DNA of 64,000 nt, taken from positions 51,854,439 to 51,918,438 of the forward strand of contig NC_060062.1 in the NCBI RefSeq assembly GCF_020283565.1. The letters run 5' to 3'. This DNA comes from Trifolium pratense (Eukaryota; Streptophyta; Magnoliopsida; Fabales; Fabaceae). The position numbers were made by a program, and so were the translations under genes. The notes below the pieces were generated by a model. It was not told the origin of the DNA and searched no databases. It was given only the letters and a program-made list of their open reading frames with translations. Positions 33,587-45,198 of this stretch are shown piece by piece. Each line of letters begins with the position of its first letter. The first letter of the stretch is position 1.

Positions 33587-34321
33587 TAGGCATTGCAATG
33601 GGTACCCGCGGGTACGGTTTTTACCTTCCCCGTTCCCCATACCCGAATCATTGATAAATACCCGTTCCCCGCCCATTACCCGACGGGGATGAAAAATTGA
33701 ACCCAATCCCCGTCCCAAATGGGTTCGGGTATACCCAAATGGGTTCGGGGATACCCGAACCTTGCCCCGCCCTGCTGATCCTTACCCGAACCCAAAATTT
33801 TCCCGAACACTGACATACATACAATACAAAAAATTTCAAATAATAAAGTACAAACCAAAATTTCAATGCATTAAACATACAAATAAAATGATATTCCAAA
33901 ATATCAAACCAAAATTATCAAAACCATAAAATAGTACCGGTACAAACCAATATTCCAAAATACCGTCAAAACAACCACATAACAAAGAATGTTCTACATC
34001 ATTGTTCACTGAAATTGCTAAAAAAACAAATAACTAAGAACCATTGTTTATTAAAAATCCTAACTCAAGTAGATAAATTATATGATCTGTGACATTATAA
34101 ATAAATAAATAGGGGTAATATAGTAATTTTATATAAACGGGCGGGTTCGGGGACGGGTTCGGGGTGGGTACCAATATCTCCGTTACCCGCCCCATCCCCA
34201 TGTTTTGAAATCGGGGAAAACCCAAACCCGAACCCAAACCCAGTCAAATCGGTTTTTCCCCGTCAAACTCGGGGTGGGTTCGGGCGGGTACCCGCGGGTA
34301 CGGGTTCTGTTGCCATGCCTA
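33587..34321. mobile_element. Non-autonomous hAT element, 735 bp, 8-bp TSD
   Basis: The termini TAGGCATTGCAATGGGTACC (left) and, inverted, TAGGCATGGCAACAGAACCC (right) are flanked by CTCACAAT at 33579-33586 and 34322-34329. The uninterrupted LTR at 52105-52125 has one copy, proving the insertion. Subterminal GGGTACCCGCGGGTAC words, repeated in both orientations, resemble clustered transposase-binding sites. There is no transposase. Confidence 0.93.
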
Positions 34322-34329
34322 CTCACAAT

Positions 34330-34401
34330 TAACACTCTAAAACCCTAATAACGCACGCTTTGTAAGAACACGGTTTTAGATGCTTGAAACCATATGCTTG
34401 C
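34330..34401 (-). repeat. Sirevirus-2 3' LTR, piece between hAT and Tekay insertions
   Basis: Co-linear with 52116-52196 of the intact LTR; ends with the TSD CTTGC (34397-34401). Confidence 0.9.
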
Positions 34402-37234
34402 TGTAAGACCCGTAATTTTGCAGGTTATTTTGTGTAAGGAAATTAAATATTGGATAAAAGTTTTAGGGTTTTGTTTAAGTCGTTTTGTAAGTATCGTTGT
34501 AATAACGGCATTTTTGCTGAGTTTAAGTCTGTTTTGTACTCGTGCGCTGAAGAGGCACAGACTTTTGGGTTGTAATCCTCCTTTATGTATGAGAAGGTTT
34601 ATGCAAATTCAGAATGACGAGTTTTGGATTATTCTCGCTTTTGGAAAAACGAGTAGAAATTTTACCCGCTGACGTAAAATTTTACGGTTTCTGAATTCAG
34701 TAGAATTTTGGGTGGAAGTTTTATATATCTGCGCGAGTTAGGATATGTCCTGAGAATAATTTTCGAGAGTGTGGAAGAAAATTACAGTCGCGGAAAAAGA
34801 TTCGGCGATAAGTTTTGGAATTATTTTGAGACGGACTTCCGTTCCGTAAGTTTTCTGTTTTTACGAGTTTTGCTCGTCGCGGCGCGCGAGAGCTGTGGGG
34901 CGTGAGAAGGAAAATATCTAGATATTTATTTTAGATTGCCAGTTGGCCAAGTATTTGATCCAAGGGCTAGGATTTGATCTAGAGAAAGTGCTTTTGATCC
35001 AATGGCTAGGGAATGCCTAGGCTTTACTTGTGAAGGAAAGTCACATTGCTTTTTGTACTTAGCCAAAATCAAAAGATCACTTTTTCTTTCTCCTTTCTTC
35101 TTCTCTTTGCCGTGGCTTCTCCTCTCTTAAACCCCATCTTCATAAATTTTTCCTTTCCACCATTTTCATTGAAGATCAAGCTTGCTTTCCATTAGTTCTT
35201 TGCTAGCTTACTTCCTTCTTGAGGTATATCATTCTTTCTCTTCATTTCACTAGTTTTTCTCATGATTTTTTCTTAACTCTAAACTCTATGAAAAATTTCT
35301 TAACTTGTGAAAAAGAGTTTTAATCCATGGAAAAGCTTCATTGTTGTTAAACTAACATGGATTAGGCTTTGTTTCTCTTGATTCCTTTAGCTATTGAATT
35401 TTTCATGGATTTCTCTCTAGTCTAGGGTTTTCGAAAATTCTCTTGATCAATGAGTAGTCTAATGACATTTTGTGCATAGGAGAGAAGTGTTTAGAATGTG
35501 TTTGTGAGCTAGAAAACATTGTCAAAAATCATTTGTGAGAAAAATAAAATTTTTGTCATAAAACACTTAGTGAATTTTATGAAAATTTCATGAATTTTGG
35601 GTGTGTTTGGAAAATGTTTTGGGTATGCAAGAAAATTATCTTAAGAGCTAGGTGATCAAGGCTATGGTTTTAAAAATGAAAATTTGTGGGAGAATGCCTT
35701 AATTTCTCAATTCTGGACAAACTGTGCAGGGGCATTTTCGTCCATTTAAAATTGTTCCAGTTCCAAAAAAACTTAACCATTTGATCCGTCTTTTCGAGAC
35801 GAAGAGTTTGGCGTATGGTTCGTCTCGATTGGACAAGAATTGAATGTGTTATGGTCATTTTAGTTTGAAAACTATTTGGTCGAAAATTGTGTTTAAAAGA
35901 GTTTTACTTGAATTGGTGATCAATTAGGGAGGTCTCGAAAACACTATCCGAGAGTGTTAGAACGTATCCTTAGAACCCCTTTCGATTGTGTAGAATAGGT
36001 TCGTTCCTTTGGTTTTGTCGGAGAGTGACTTATGGTATTATGTGTATTATTTTAGGAAACGAGTAACGGTGTTTAATTGCGCGTTCGATTGTGTGATTGG
36101 AAACTTTTGCCGAGGTAAGGGCATCTTCTATCCATGACTTTAAATTATGTCAAAAGCCATGAAATATTTGATGTTTGAATTTGTTTGAAATGCATGTGAA
36201 ATGTATTCATTTTTGGATAGTTTGTAGGGTTGCATTAGCATATGATGTGAAGTTATATGTTCATGCATTCATTGGTAGACATGTGCGTACAGTGAATGGC
36301 GTCACTAAATGTCTTTTGTATCTTTGAGTATTAGACTCGTAACGCACAGTGAATGACGTTACACAAGAGTCTCTTATCCATTTATTTTAGTAAGCTTGTG
36401 ATGTACAGTGAATGGCATTACTAGAATGTTTACGACTCCCTGCGGTGAGGTTAATTTCCGGAAATCATGCATGTGACGTACAGTGAATGGCGTCACGGTG
36501 ACGTACAGTGAATGGCGTCCCAGTGGTGCACAGTGAATGACACCACCATTCATTAGAGTTTTGCATTAGGCTATGTGCGCATTTTATTTATTATGCTTGT
36601 GTGCGACTTTGTGGTAATTGCCTAATATTTGTATACATGTTAATTGCTCAATACTTGTATTTATGTTAAATGCTATTTGCCTATTTGTTACTGTTGGTGA
36701 CCCTTACTTTTGCATGTATACATCGCGGGCTCCTCCCACCCCTAGATGACATTCATGAGCGTGGTGCCGTCGGCCACGAGGATGAGTTTGATTTGGAGCG
36801 CTCTTAGGATTGTGGTGTTTGTGATGAGACGTTCTCCACCACATCCATTTGATCAGACCTAGAGTCTTAGTTCATTTTGCTTACGTATCTAGTTTATTTT
36901 GGGATGTAGTACTTTGACAGACTATTATACTTATGGTGCCTTAGTGGCCTTGCGATACATTAGGTTCACGTAACCGTCTTTGTGGTTCGTGAACTAATTG
37001 TATCCCTTTTGATATGTATATTATTAAGGTGAACACTTGCTTCTCGTAAGCCCTATATATATATATGATGGTTGGTTGTATATTATATTTTGTCTTGTGT
37101 AATTTAATTTCTTGAGCCGATTTCGAGTTACGCGCACTCTGATAAATTTTTAAAAGGCGTGTTTTATTTCAAAAAAAAAATATGCCCTTGTTTGCTTCCG
37201 CATTTGTTTTTATAAAAAAAATCGGGCTGTAACA
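34402..37234 (+). repeat. Tekay 5' LTR
   Basis: 2833 bp. It holds the stem-loop array at 36282-36546, a pyrimidine-rich stretch near 35080-35230 and TATA-like TATATATATATATGATGG near 37050. It ends CTGTAACA before the primer site. Confidence 0.95.
36282..36546 (+). repeat. Stem-loop array with constant ACAGTGAATG loop (Tekay 5' LTR)
   Basis: Six 24-nt units have a 12-nt loop YACAGTGAATGR. Arms: GTAACG/CGTTAC (36339-36362), GTGATG/CATTAC (36398-36421, one G-T wobble), GTGACG/CGTCAC (36473-36496), GTGACG/CGTCCC (36498-36521, one mismatch), GTGGTG/CACCAC (36523-36546) and an imperfect first unit (36282-36305). The last three start exactly 25 bp apart. First and last loop bases also co-vary (T with G, C with A). 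Confidence 0.93.
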
Positions 37235-37238
37235 TTTT

Positions 37239-37250
37239 TGGTATCAGAGC
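37239..37250 (+). other. Tekay primer binding site (tRNA-Met)
   Basis: TGGTATCAGAGC, complementary to the 3' end of initiator tRNA-Met, four bases after the LTR. Confidence 0.93.
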
Positions 37251-37481
37251 TCAGGTTATTAGATTATCAAACAGGGAAAGTGTTCACATGAATAGATAGT
37301 CTGGAGTCGGTCGGTCTAGAGTTAGAATTGTGTCAGTTTCGTGAGTGTTAGAGTGTCTCCTTGATTTAGTCGTGTCTTTCACCAAACATAGACTTATATA
37401 TTTAACGTTTGACTTTCTTGGACGTGGAACTCTGTGGAATTGGAAAAGGAGTAAATTAACAATTTGGTTGTCACAGGAACT

Positions 37482-40400
37482 ATGCCTCCAAGACGGGCAC
37501 CTGCTGCTCCTGCGACTGAAGATGACCGAGTTGAGCGGATGGCTAACTCGATGAATGTGATGGCTGCTGCCATAAATGCTCAGACTACTGCTAAGACACA
37601 GCGGGATTTGGAAAAGAGGGAAAGAGAGGTTCTTGCTGCGGGAACTCGTGTTCTCACAAGCTTTAGCAATCAGAATCCTCCGAAGTTTACCGGAGAGGGA
37701 GGACCTGCTGCTGCTGATTTATGGCTCCAATCTGTGGAGAAGATCATGGGGGCAATTCATTGTCCGGAAGAGGAGATGGTAACATTGGCTACTTATCAGC
37801 TCCGGGGAGATGCTGAGTACTGGTGGGGGAATGCTAGTCAGCTCATGGAAGCCGCTTTTGAGGAGTTCACCTGGGAGAACTTCAAGAGAAAGTTTCTGGC
37901 CAAGTATTTTCCGGAAACTGCTAGAGAGAGGTATGGTGAAGAATTCCTGAAGCTGGTTCAGGGAGGTTTGACTGTCGAGGCTTATGCTAAGAAGTTCGAG
38001 TCCTTATCTCGATTCTTCCGTTTCTTCAGGGATGGCATCGATGAAGCTTATATGTGCCGTCGTTTTCAAGGTGGGCTGAGGTATGAATTGCAAGATGCGG
38101 TAGTCCCGTTGGGAATCCGTCAATTTCAAGTGCTTGTGGAGAAATGTCAGGAGATAGAGGATATGAGAAGCAAGAGGGCTAATCGCCAGGGAGGTTTTGT
38201 TGCTGGAGGACCTAGTCGTCCGAGTCACCATAATTCTAACCGTGGAGGACGTGGGGTTAAGCCTTATAACCGTCCACAAGGTAACCGTGGACCGCCTATT
38301 GCTGGAAATCAAGGAAACCAAGAGAATCCGGGCCGAGTGAAGCAGTCTTGCTACAAATGTGGAGAGGAAGGTCATTATGCCAATAACTGTGGGACTAAGA
38401 GCCTCACTTGCTACAACTGTCAAAGGCAAGGACATTATGCTTGGGAGTGTCGTGCTCCGAGGAAAGAGGCACCACCGGCGAATGTGGCACAAGGGGGTAG
38501 ACCTACTGCTAAGGGTCGTGTGTATGTTATGGGCGCTGAAGGGGGAGAACAAGCTGGTAATGCTATCCATGAGGACTGTCAGATAGCAGGTAACACTTTA
38601 ACAGCTTTGATAGATACTGGGGCAACACATTCTTTCATTTCTTTGGAGTGTGCTCAACGTTTGAATTTGGTTATTTCTCCGCTCATGTTTGATCTAAATG
38701 TTTCAACGCCTGCAAAAGAATTAATGGTTAATACTGCATGTCTGCATTGTCCGGTAGTAATTCAAAATAGGGAGTTTTTGATTAATCTGATCTGTATGCC
38801 CCTTAAGTCTCTCGAGATCATTCTCGGGATGGATTGGTTGTCTTACCATTACGTTATTCTGGATTGTGCTCGTAAGTTGGCGTTCTTTCCCGAGCCGGGA
38901 GTTGCTAAATATTTGTCTGCTAATAGGCTTGTAGTGTCTTTGAATAATGGAGAGACTGAGTTTGTGTCACTTGCTAGTATGGAAGTAAGTTCGGAAATTC
39001 TTGTGGGAGAGGTGCGTGTGGTCCAACAATTTCAGGATGTTTTTCCATCAGAGATTCCGGGTTTTCCACCAGTCAGAGAAGTGGAGTTCTTTATTGATTT
39101 GCATCCGGGTACCGGACCAATTTCTGAGTCTCCTTATCGTATGGCTCCAGCTGAGTTAGTAGAGTTGAAAAGTCAGATTGAGGACTTGTTGCAGAAAGGT
39201 TTTATTAGGCCGAGTGTGTCTCCGTGGGGAGCACCGGTTTTGTTGGTTAAGAAGAAGGACGGGAAGTCAAGGTTGTGTGTGGATTATCGGAAGTTGAACA
39301 AAGTGACCATTAAGAATCGTTACCCTTTGCCTCGAATTGACGATTTAATGGATCAATTGAAAGATGCATCGGTGTTTTCCAAGATTGACTTGAAGTCGGG
39401 TTACCACCAGATAAGAGTGAGGAATGAAGATATTCAGAAAACGGCTTTTCGTACGCGTTATGGACATTATGAGTATTTGGTAATGCCATTTGGAGTGACG
39501 AATGCACCTGCAATTTTTATGGATTATATGAATAGAGTATTTCATCCGTTCTTGGATAAGTTCGTGGTGGTGTTTATTGATGATATACTTGTGTACTCGA
39601 GGAGTGAAGAAGAGCATGAAGAGCATCTTCGGTTGGTTTTGCAAGTTTTACGCGACCGTGAGTTGTATGCTAATCCGTCAAAGTGTGAATTTTGGATGGA
39701 AAAAGTGAATTTTCTTGGTCATGTTATATCTAAAGAGGGTATAGTTGTGGATCCGGCTAAGATTGATACTGTGCTTTCATGGAAACAACCCGAAACTGTT
39801 ACTGAAGTGAGGAGTTTTGTTGGTCTTGCGGGTTATTATCGGAGATTTATCGAGGGTTTTGCAAAGATTGTGGCACCTATGACGCAACTTACTAGAAAAG
39901 ATCAACCTTTTGCTTGGACTGATAAATGTGAATCTAGTTTTCAGTTGTTGAAAGAGCGTTTGACTACATCACCAGTGTTGATTTTACCACAGTCGGACGA
40001 ACCGTATGAAGTGTATTGTGATGCGTCGCATCAAGGGCTTGGTTGTGTGTTGATGCAACATAGGAAAGCGGTGGCTTATGCATCGCGTCAGTTGAAAGTG
40101 CATGAGAAGAACTACCCCACTCATGATTTGGAATTGGCTGCGGTGGTTTTTGCTTTGAAGATCTGGAGGCACTATCTGTATGGTTGTACTTTTGTGGTGT
40201 TCAGTGATCATAAAAGTCTGAGGTATCTGTTTGATCAGAAAGAATTGAATATGCGACAGAGACGTTGGATGGAAACGCTTAAGGATTTTGACTTTACTTT
40301 GGAGTATCACCCCGGGAAGGCTAATGTGGTGGCAGATGCCTTGAGTAGAAAGAGTGTATCGGCGTGTTCAGCTGTAATGGCAAGTCAACAAGAGTTACTA

Positions 40401-41909
40401 GAGAAGTTTCGAGATTTGCACCTTTCGGTTAAGTTTGCACCTGGAGTTCTAAAGTTCGGTATGATTACAATTTCAAGTGGATTTTTGGAAGAGATTGCAA
40501 ATTGTCAAGATGACAAGTTGCTTATGGCGAAGAGAGATTTGATAGTACGAGGAACGACCACAGAATTTAAAGTAGGGCCGGATAATATTCTGAGATGTAA
40601 TGGGCGAGTTTGTGTGCCAGATGTTAATAATTTGAGAAATACCGTTTTGGAAGAGGCTCACAAGAGTAAGTTAAGTATTCACCCTGGAGCTACCAAGATG
40701 TATCAGGATCTGAGGAAAGATTTTTGGTGGCCGAGTATGAAAAGGAATGTTGCGGAGTATGTGGCATCGTGTTTGACGTGTCAGAAGGCGAAGGTGGAAC
40801 ATCAGAAACCTGCTGGGTTGTTACACTCATTGGATATTCCGGAATGGAAGTGGGACAGTATTTCAATGGACTTTGTCACGGGTTTGCCTAAGACAAAGAA
40901 AAAGAAAGATTCGATTTGGGTGATAGTGGATCGTTTGACGAAATCCGCTCATTTTCTAGCTGTCAAGATTACAGATACTACGGAGAAGTTAACTGACCTC
41001 TACATTGCAGAGATTGTGAAATTACATGGAATACCTTCGAGTATTGTTTCGGATAGAGACCCAAAGTTTACTTCACATTTTTGGACAACACTTCATGAAG
41101 CGTTGGGAACTAAGTTAAGATTGAGTTCGGCTTATCATCCACAAACAGATGGTCAAACAGAGAGAACTAATCAGTCATTGGAGGACTTATTAAGAGCTTG
41201 TGTGTTGGATGAACGAGGAAGTTGGGACGACGTGCTACCATTGATAGAATTTACCTACAACAACAGTTATCATTCGAGCATTGGTATGGCTCCTTACGAG
41301 GCACTTTATGGGAGGAGATGTCAGACACCGTTATGTTGGTATCAAGGTGGAGAAAGTATGATATTAGGACCTGAGATGGTGCAACAGACAACGGATAAAG
41401 TGAGGCAAATCCAAGCGAGGTTGAAAGTTTCTCAGGATCGCCAGAAAAGTTATACGGATAAACGTCGTAGACCTTTGGAATTTGAAGCGGGAGAGCATGT
41501 TTTTCTTCGAGTTACACCTACCACGGGCGTGGGGAGAGCTTTGAAAGCAAAGAAGTTAACACCAAAGTTTATTGGACCGTATCAGATTACGGAGAGAATA
41601 GGAAAAGTGGCCTACCGTATTTCTTTACCACCGGTTTTATCAAGGATTCATGACGTGTTTCATGTGTCGCAATTGAGGAAATATATTTCGGACCCTTCAC
41701 ATGTTATCACACCAGACGATATTCAACTTAAGGAAAATTTGTCGTTTGAGGTTCCACCAATTAAGATTGCGGATAGAAAGATGAAGAGTTTGAGGACGAA
41801 AGAGATACCGTTAGTCAAAGTTATTTGGAACGAGGTTACCGGAGATGCGACATGGGAACTTGAAAGCAAAATAAAAGAGCAATATCCGGAGTTATTCAAC
41901 GACGTTTAA
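37482..41909 (+). CDS. Tekay gag-pol polyprotein
   Basis: 1475 residues in one frame from ATG at 37482 (the frame opens at 37464, but this is the first ATG). In order: gag capsid-like domain (residues about 80-180), two CCHC zinc knuckles (290-303 [14 protein letters not shown]; 310-323), aspartic protease (D378-T-G in [12 protein letters not shown]), reverse transcriptase (CVDYRKLN about 596; FIDD with D700 and D701), RNase H (about 847, [11 protein letters not shown]), integrase zinc finger (H1060 to about C1100), DD35E core (D1130, D1191, E1227), GPY motif (FIGPYQI about 1366) and a C-terminal chromodomain-like segment (about 1430-1470) typical of Tekay/Del chromoviruses, thought to guide integration to heterochromatin. 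All catalytic residues are present and there is no frameshift. Fusion of gag and pol in one frame is normal for this lineage. Confidence 0.96.
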   Translation: MPPRRAPAAPATEDDRVERMANSMNVMAAAINAQTTAKTQRDLEKREREVLAAGTRVLTSFSNQNPPKFTGEGGPAAADLWLQSVEKIMGAIHCPEEEMVTLATYQLRGDAEYWWGNASQLMEAAFEEFTWENFKRKFLAKYFPETARERYGEEFLKLVQGGLTVEAYAKKFESLSRFFRFFRDGIDEAYMCRRFQGGLRYELQDAVVPLGIRQFQVLVEKCQEIEDMRSKRANRQGGFVAGGPSRPSHHNSNRGGRGVKPYNRPQGNRGPPIAGNQGNQENPGRVKQSCYKCGEEGHYANNCGTKSLTCYNCQRQGHYAWECRAPRKEAPPANVAQGGRPTAKGRVYVMGAEGGEQAGNAIHEDCQIAGNTLTALIDTGATHSFISLECAQRLNLVISPLMFDLNVSTPAKELMVNTACLHCPVVIQNREFLINLICMPLKSLEIILGMDWLSYHYVILDCARKLAFFPEPGVAKYLSANRLVVSLNNGETEFVSLASMEVSSEILVGEVRVVQQFQDVFPSEIPGFPPVREVEFFIDLHPGTGPISESPYRMAPAELVELKSQIEDLLQKGFIRPSVSPWGAPVLLVKKKDGKSRLCVDYRKLNKVTIKNRYPLPRIDDLMDQLKDASVFSKIDLKSGYHQIRVRNEDIQKTAFRTRYGHYEYLVMPFGVTNAPAIFMDYMNRVFHPFLDKFVVVFIDDILVYSRSEEEHEEHLRLVLQVLRDRELYANPSKCEFWMEKVNFLGHVISKEGIVVDPAKIDTVLSWKQPETVTEVRSFVGLAGYYRRFIEGFAKIVAPMTQLTRKDQPFAWTDKCESSFQLLKERLTTSPVLILPQSDEPYEVYCDASHQGLGCVLMQHRKAVAYASRQLKVHEKNYPTHDLELAAVVFALKIWRHYLYGCTFVVFSDHKSLRYLFDQKELNMRQRRWMETLKDFDFTLEYHPGKANVVADALSRKSVSACSAVMASQQELLEKFRDLHLSVKFAPGVLKFGMITISSGFLEEIANCQDDKLLMAKRDLIVRGTTTEFKVGPDNILRCNGRVCVPDVNNLRNTVLEEAHKSKLSIHPGATKMYQDLRKDFWWPSMKRNVAEYVASCLTCQKAKVEHQKPAGLLHSLDIPEWKWDSISMDFVTGLPKTKKKKDSIWVIVDRLTKSAHFLAVKITDTTEKLTDLYIAEIVKLHGIPSSIVSDRDPKFTSHFWTTLHEALGTKLRLSSAYHPQTDGQTERTNQSLEDLLRACVLDERGSWDDVLPLIEFTYNNSYHSSIGMAPYEALYGRRCQTPLCWYQGGESMILGPEMVQQTTDKVRQIQARLKVSQDRQKSYTDKRRRPLEFEAGEHVFLRVTPTTGVGRALKAKKLTPKFIGPYQITERIGKVAYRISLPPVLSRIHDVFHVSQLRKYISDPSHVITPDDIQLKENLSFEVPPIKIADRKMKSLRTKEIPLVKVIWNEVTGDATWELESKIKEQYPELFNDV

Positions 41910-41945
41910 GTTTCGAGGACGAAACTTCTTTTAGGAGGGTAGTAA
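41910..41945 (+). promoter_or_regulatory. Tekay pre-PPT motif and polypurine tract
   Basis: TTTCGAGGACGAAA, an interrupted palindrome, then TTTTAGGAGGGTAG before the 3' LTR. The gag-only element has TTTCGAGGGCGAAA and TTTTAAGGGGGGTAG in the same place (61662-61698). Confidence 0.85.
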
Positions 41946-44778
41946 TGTAAGACCCGTAATTTTGCAGGTTATTTTGTGTAAGGAAATTAAATATTGGATA
42001 AAAGTTTTAGGGTTTTGTTTAAGTCGTTTTGTAAGTATCGTTGTAATAACGGCATTTTTGCTGAGTTTAAGTCTGTTTTGTACTCGTGCGCTGAAGAGGC
42101 ACAGACTTTTGGGTTGTAATCCTCCTTTATGTATGAGAAGGTTTATGCAAATTCAGAATGACGAGTTTTGGATTATTCTCGCTTTTGGAAAAACGAGTAG
42201 AAATTTTACCCGCTGACGTAAAATTTTACGGTTTCTGAATTCAGTAGAATTTTGGGTGGAAGTTTTATATATCTGCGCGAGTTAGGATATGTCCTGAGAA
42301 TAATTTTCGAGAGTGTGGAAGAAAATTACAGTCGCGGAAAAAGATTCGGCGATAAGTTTTGGAATTATTTTGAGACGGACTTCCGTTCCGTAAGTTTTCT
42401 GTTTTTACGAGTTTTGCTCGTCGCGGCGCGCGAGAGCTGTGGGGCGTGAGAAGGAAAATATCTAGATATTTATTTTAGATTGCCAGTTGGCCAAGTATTT
42501 GATCCAAGGGCTAGGATTTGATCTAGAGAAAGTGCTTTTGATCCAATGGCTAGGGAATGCCTAGGCTTTACTTGTGAAGGAAAGTCACATTGCTTTTTGT
42601 ACTTAGCCAAAATCAAAAGATCACTTTTTCTTTCTCCTTTCTTCTTCTCTTTGCCGTGGCTTCTCCTCTCTTAAACCCCATCTTCATAAATTTTTCCTTT
42701 CCACCATTTTCATTGAAGATCAAGCTTGCTTTCCATTAGTTCTTTGCTAGCTTACTTCCTTCTTGAGGTATATCATTCTTTCTCTTCATTTCACTAGTTT
42801 TTCTCATGATTTTTTCTTAACTCTAAACTCTATGAAAAATTTCTTAACTTGTGAAAAAGAGTTTTAATCCATGGAAAAGCTTCATTGTTGTTAAACTAAC
42901 ATGGATTAGGCTTTGTTTCTCTTGATTCCTTTAGCTATTGAATTTTTCATGGATTTCTCTCTAGTCTAGGGTTTTCGAAAATTCTCTTGATCAATGAGTA
43001 GTCTAATGACATTTTGTGCATAGGAGAGAAGTGTTTAGAATGTGTTTGTGAGCTAGAAAACATTGTCAAAAATCATTTGTGAGAAAAATAAAATTTTTGT
43101 CATAAAACACTTAGTGAATTTTATGAAAATTTCATGAATTTTGGGTGTGTTTGGAAAATGTTTTGGGTATGCAAGAAAATTATCTTAAGAGCTAGGTGAT
43201 CAAGGCTATGGTTTTAAAAATGAAAATTTGTGGGAGAATGCCTTAATTTCTCAATTCTGGACAAACTGTGCAGGGGCATTTTCGTCCATTTAAAATTGTT
43301 CCAGTTCCAAAAAAACTTAACCATTTGATCCGTCTTTTCGAGACGAAGAGTTTGGCGTATGGTTCGTCTCGATTGGACAAGAATTGAATGTGTTATGGTC
43401 ATTTTAGTTTGAAAACTATTTGGTCGAAAATTGTGTTTAAAAGAGTTTTACTTGAATTGGTGATCAATTAGGGAGGTCTCGAAAACACTATCCGAGAGTG
43501 TTAGAACGTATCCTTAGAACCCCTTTCGATTGTGTAGAATAGGTTCGTTCCTTTGGTTTTGTCGGAGAGTGACTTATGGTATTATGTGTATTATTTTAGG
43601 AAACGAGTAACGGTGTTTAATTGCGCGTTCGATTGTGTGATTGGAAACTTTTGCCGAGGTAAGGGCATCTTCTATCCATGACTTTAAATTATGTCAAAAG
43701 CCATGAAATATTTGATGTTTGAATTTGTTTGAAATGCATGTGAAATGTATTCATTTTTGGATAGTTTGTAGGGTTGCATTAGCATATGATGTGAAGTTAT
43801 ATGTTCATGCATTCATTGGTAGACATGTGCGTACAGTGAATGGCGTCACTAAATGTCTTTTGTATCTTTGAGTATTAGACTCGTAACGCACAGTGAATGA
43901 CGTTACACAAGAGTCTCTTATCCATTTATTTTAGTAAGCTTGTGATGTACAGTGAATGGCATTACTAGAATGTTTACGACTCCCTGCGGTGAGGTTAATT
44001 TCCGGAAATCATGCATGTGACGTACAGTGAATGGCGTCACGGTGACGTACAGTGAATGGCGTCCCAGTGGTGCACAGTGAATGACACCACCATTCATTAG
44101 AGTTTTGCATTAGGCTATGTGCGCATTTTATTTATTATGCTTGTGTGCGACTTTGTGGTAATTGCCTAATATTTGTATACATGTTAATTGCTCAATACTT
44201 GTATTTATGTTAAATGCTATTTGCCTATTTGTTACTGTTGGTGACCCTTACTTTTGCATGTATACATCGCGGGCTCCTCCCACCCCTAGATGACATTCAT
44301 GAGCGTGGTGCCGTCGGCCACGAGGATGAGTTTGATTTGGAGCGCTCTTAGGATTGTGGTGTTTGTGATGAGACGTTCTCCACCACATCCATTTGATCAG
44401 ACCTAGAGTCTTAGTTCATTTTGCTTACGTATCTAGTTTATTTTGGGATGTAGTACTTTGACAGACTATTATACTTATGGTGCCTTAGTGGCCTTGCGAT
44501 ACATTAGGTTCACGTAACCGTCTTTGTGGTTCGTGAACTAATTGTATCCCTTTTGATATGTATATTATTAAGGTGAACACTTGCTTCTCGTAAGCCCTAT
44601 ATATATATATGATGGTTGGTTGTATATTATATTTTGTCTTGTGTAATTTAATTTCTTGAGCCGATTTCGAGTTACGCGCACTCTGATAAATTTTTAAAAG
44701 GCGTGTTTTATTTCGAAAAAAAAATATGCCCTTGTTTGCTTCCGCATTTGTTTTTATAAAAAAAATCGGGCTGTAACA
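41946..44778 (+). repeat. Tekay 3' LTR
   Basis: 2833 bp, co-linear with the 5' LTR at an offset of 7544, including the stem-loop array at 43826-44090. Confidence 0.95.
43826..44090 (+). repeat. Stem-loop array, Tekay 3' LTR copy
   Basis: Same six units as at 36282-36546. Confidence 0.92.
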
Positions 44779-44783
44779 CTTGC

Positions 44784-45198
44784 CTTCGTATTTATAGTAG
44801 TAGAATGACTTGGGCTTCAAGACAAAATTAGGGCTTCTAGAATTGCGGCAGCAGTGATATATTTTTGAAAATAATAGTTCTATTTTTGAAACACAAAAAT
44901 ATATTTTCCAAAAAATATAATTCCTTTAGAAAATATAACTAGGGTTTCGGCTGCCTCCTGAAACACATTAAACACGTGCGCCTTCCTCTGTAAGAAACCT
45001 TGAAACAATTCTTCAATCAAATCTTCAAAAGATTGAGTAGAAATTAAAAACCGCTAGCTGGCGCGCACAAACAGACAGACAGGTGTTGTTCCAAAGTGTC
45101 CCAACATTTGTCATAACACTTGGGGTCAGCACATATGTCTCAACACTTGGCTAAAATATGTTTTTGCAAAATGTAGCCAATCATACAAAAACCCAACA
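44784..45198 (-). repeat. Sirevirus-2 3' LTR, proximal piece
   Basis: It matches 52196-52610. It starts just beside the TATA-like CTATAAATA (minus, 44789-44797), so Tekay inserted a few bases 3' of this LTR's TATA box. It ends ...CCCAACA next to the PPT. Confidence 0.9.

Larger units (their letters stand above)
34402..44778 (+). mobile_element. Intact Tekay-type Ty3/gypsy chromovirus
   Basis: 10377 bp. LTRs at 34402-37234 and 41946-44778, 2833 bp each, TGTAAGACCCG...CTGTAACA. The TSD CTTGC lies at 34397-34401 and 44779-44783. Primer site TGGTATCAGAGC (37239-37250), PPT AGGAGGGTAG just before 41946. One open gag-pol frame. The only LTR difference I find is in the A-run region (37175/44716). 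Identical length, intact frame and full signals indicate a very recent insertion that may be able to transpose. Confidence 0.96.

Noticed and set aside
34394..34905. Short frames within the Tekay LTR (also 41962-42449)
   Set aside because: Present in both LTR copies, with no domain or start context; LTR non-coding sequence.
37239..37250. tRNA-Met gene fragment
   Set aside because: Only the 12-base primer complement is present, as at the other primer sites; there is no tRNA body.
38004..38570. 188-residue minus-strand frame
   Set aside because: Antisense shadow of the Tekay gag-pol frame; no domain.
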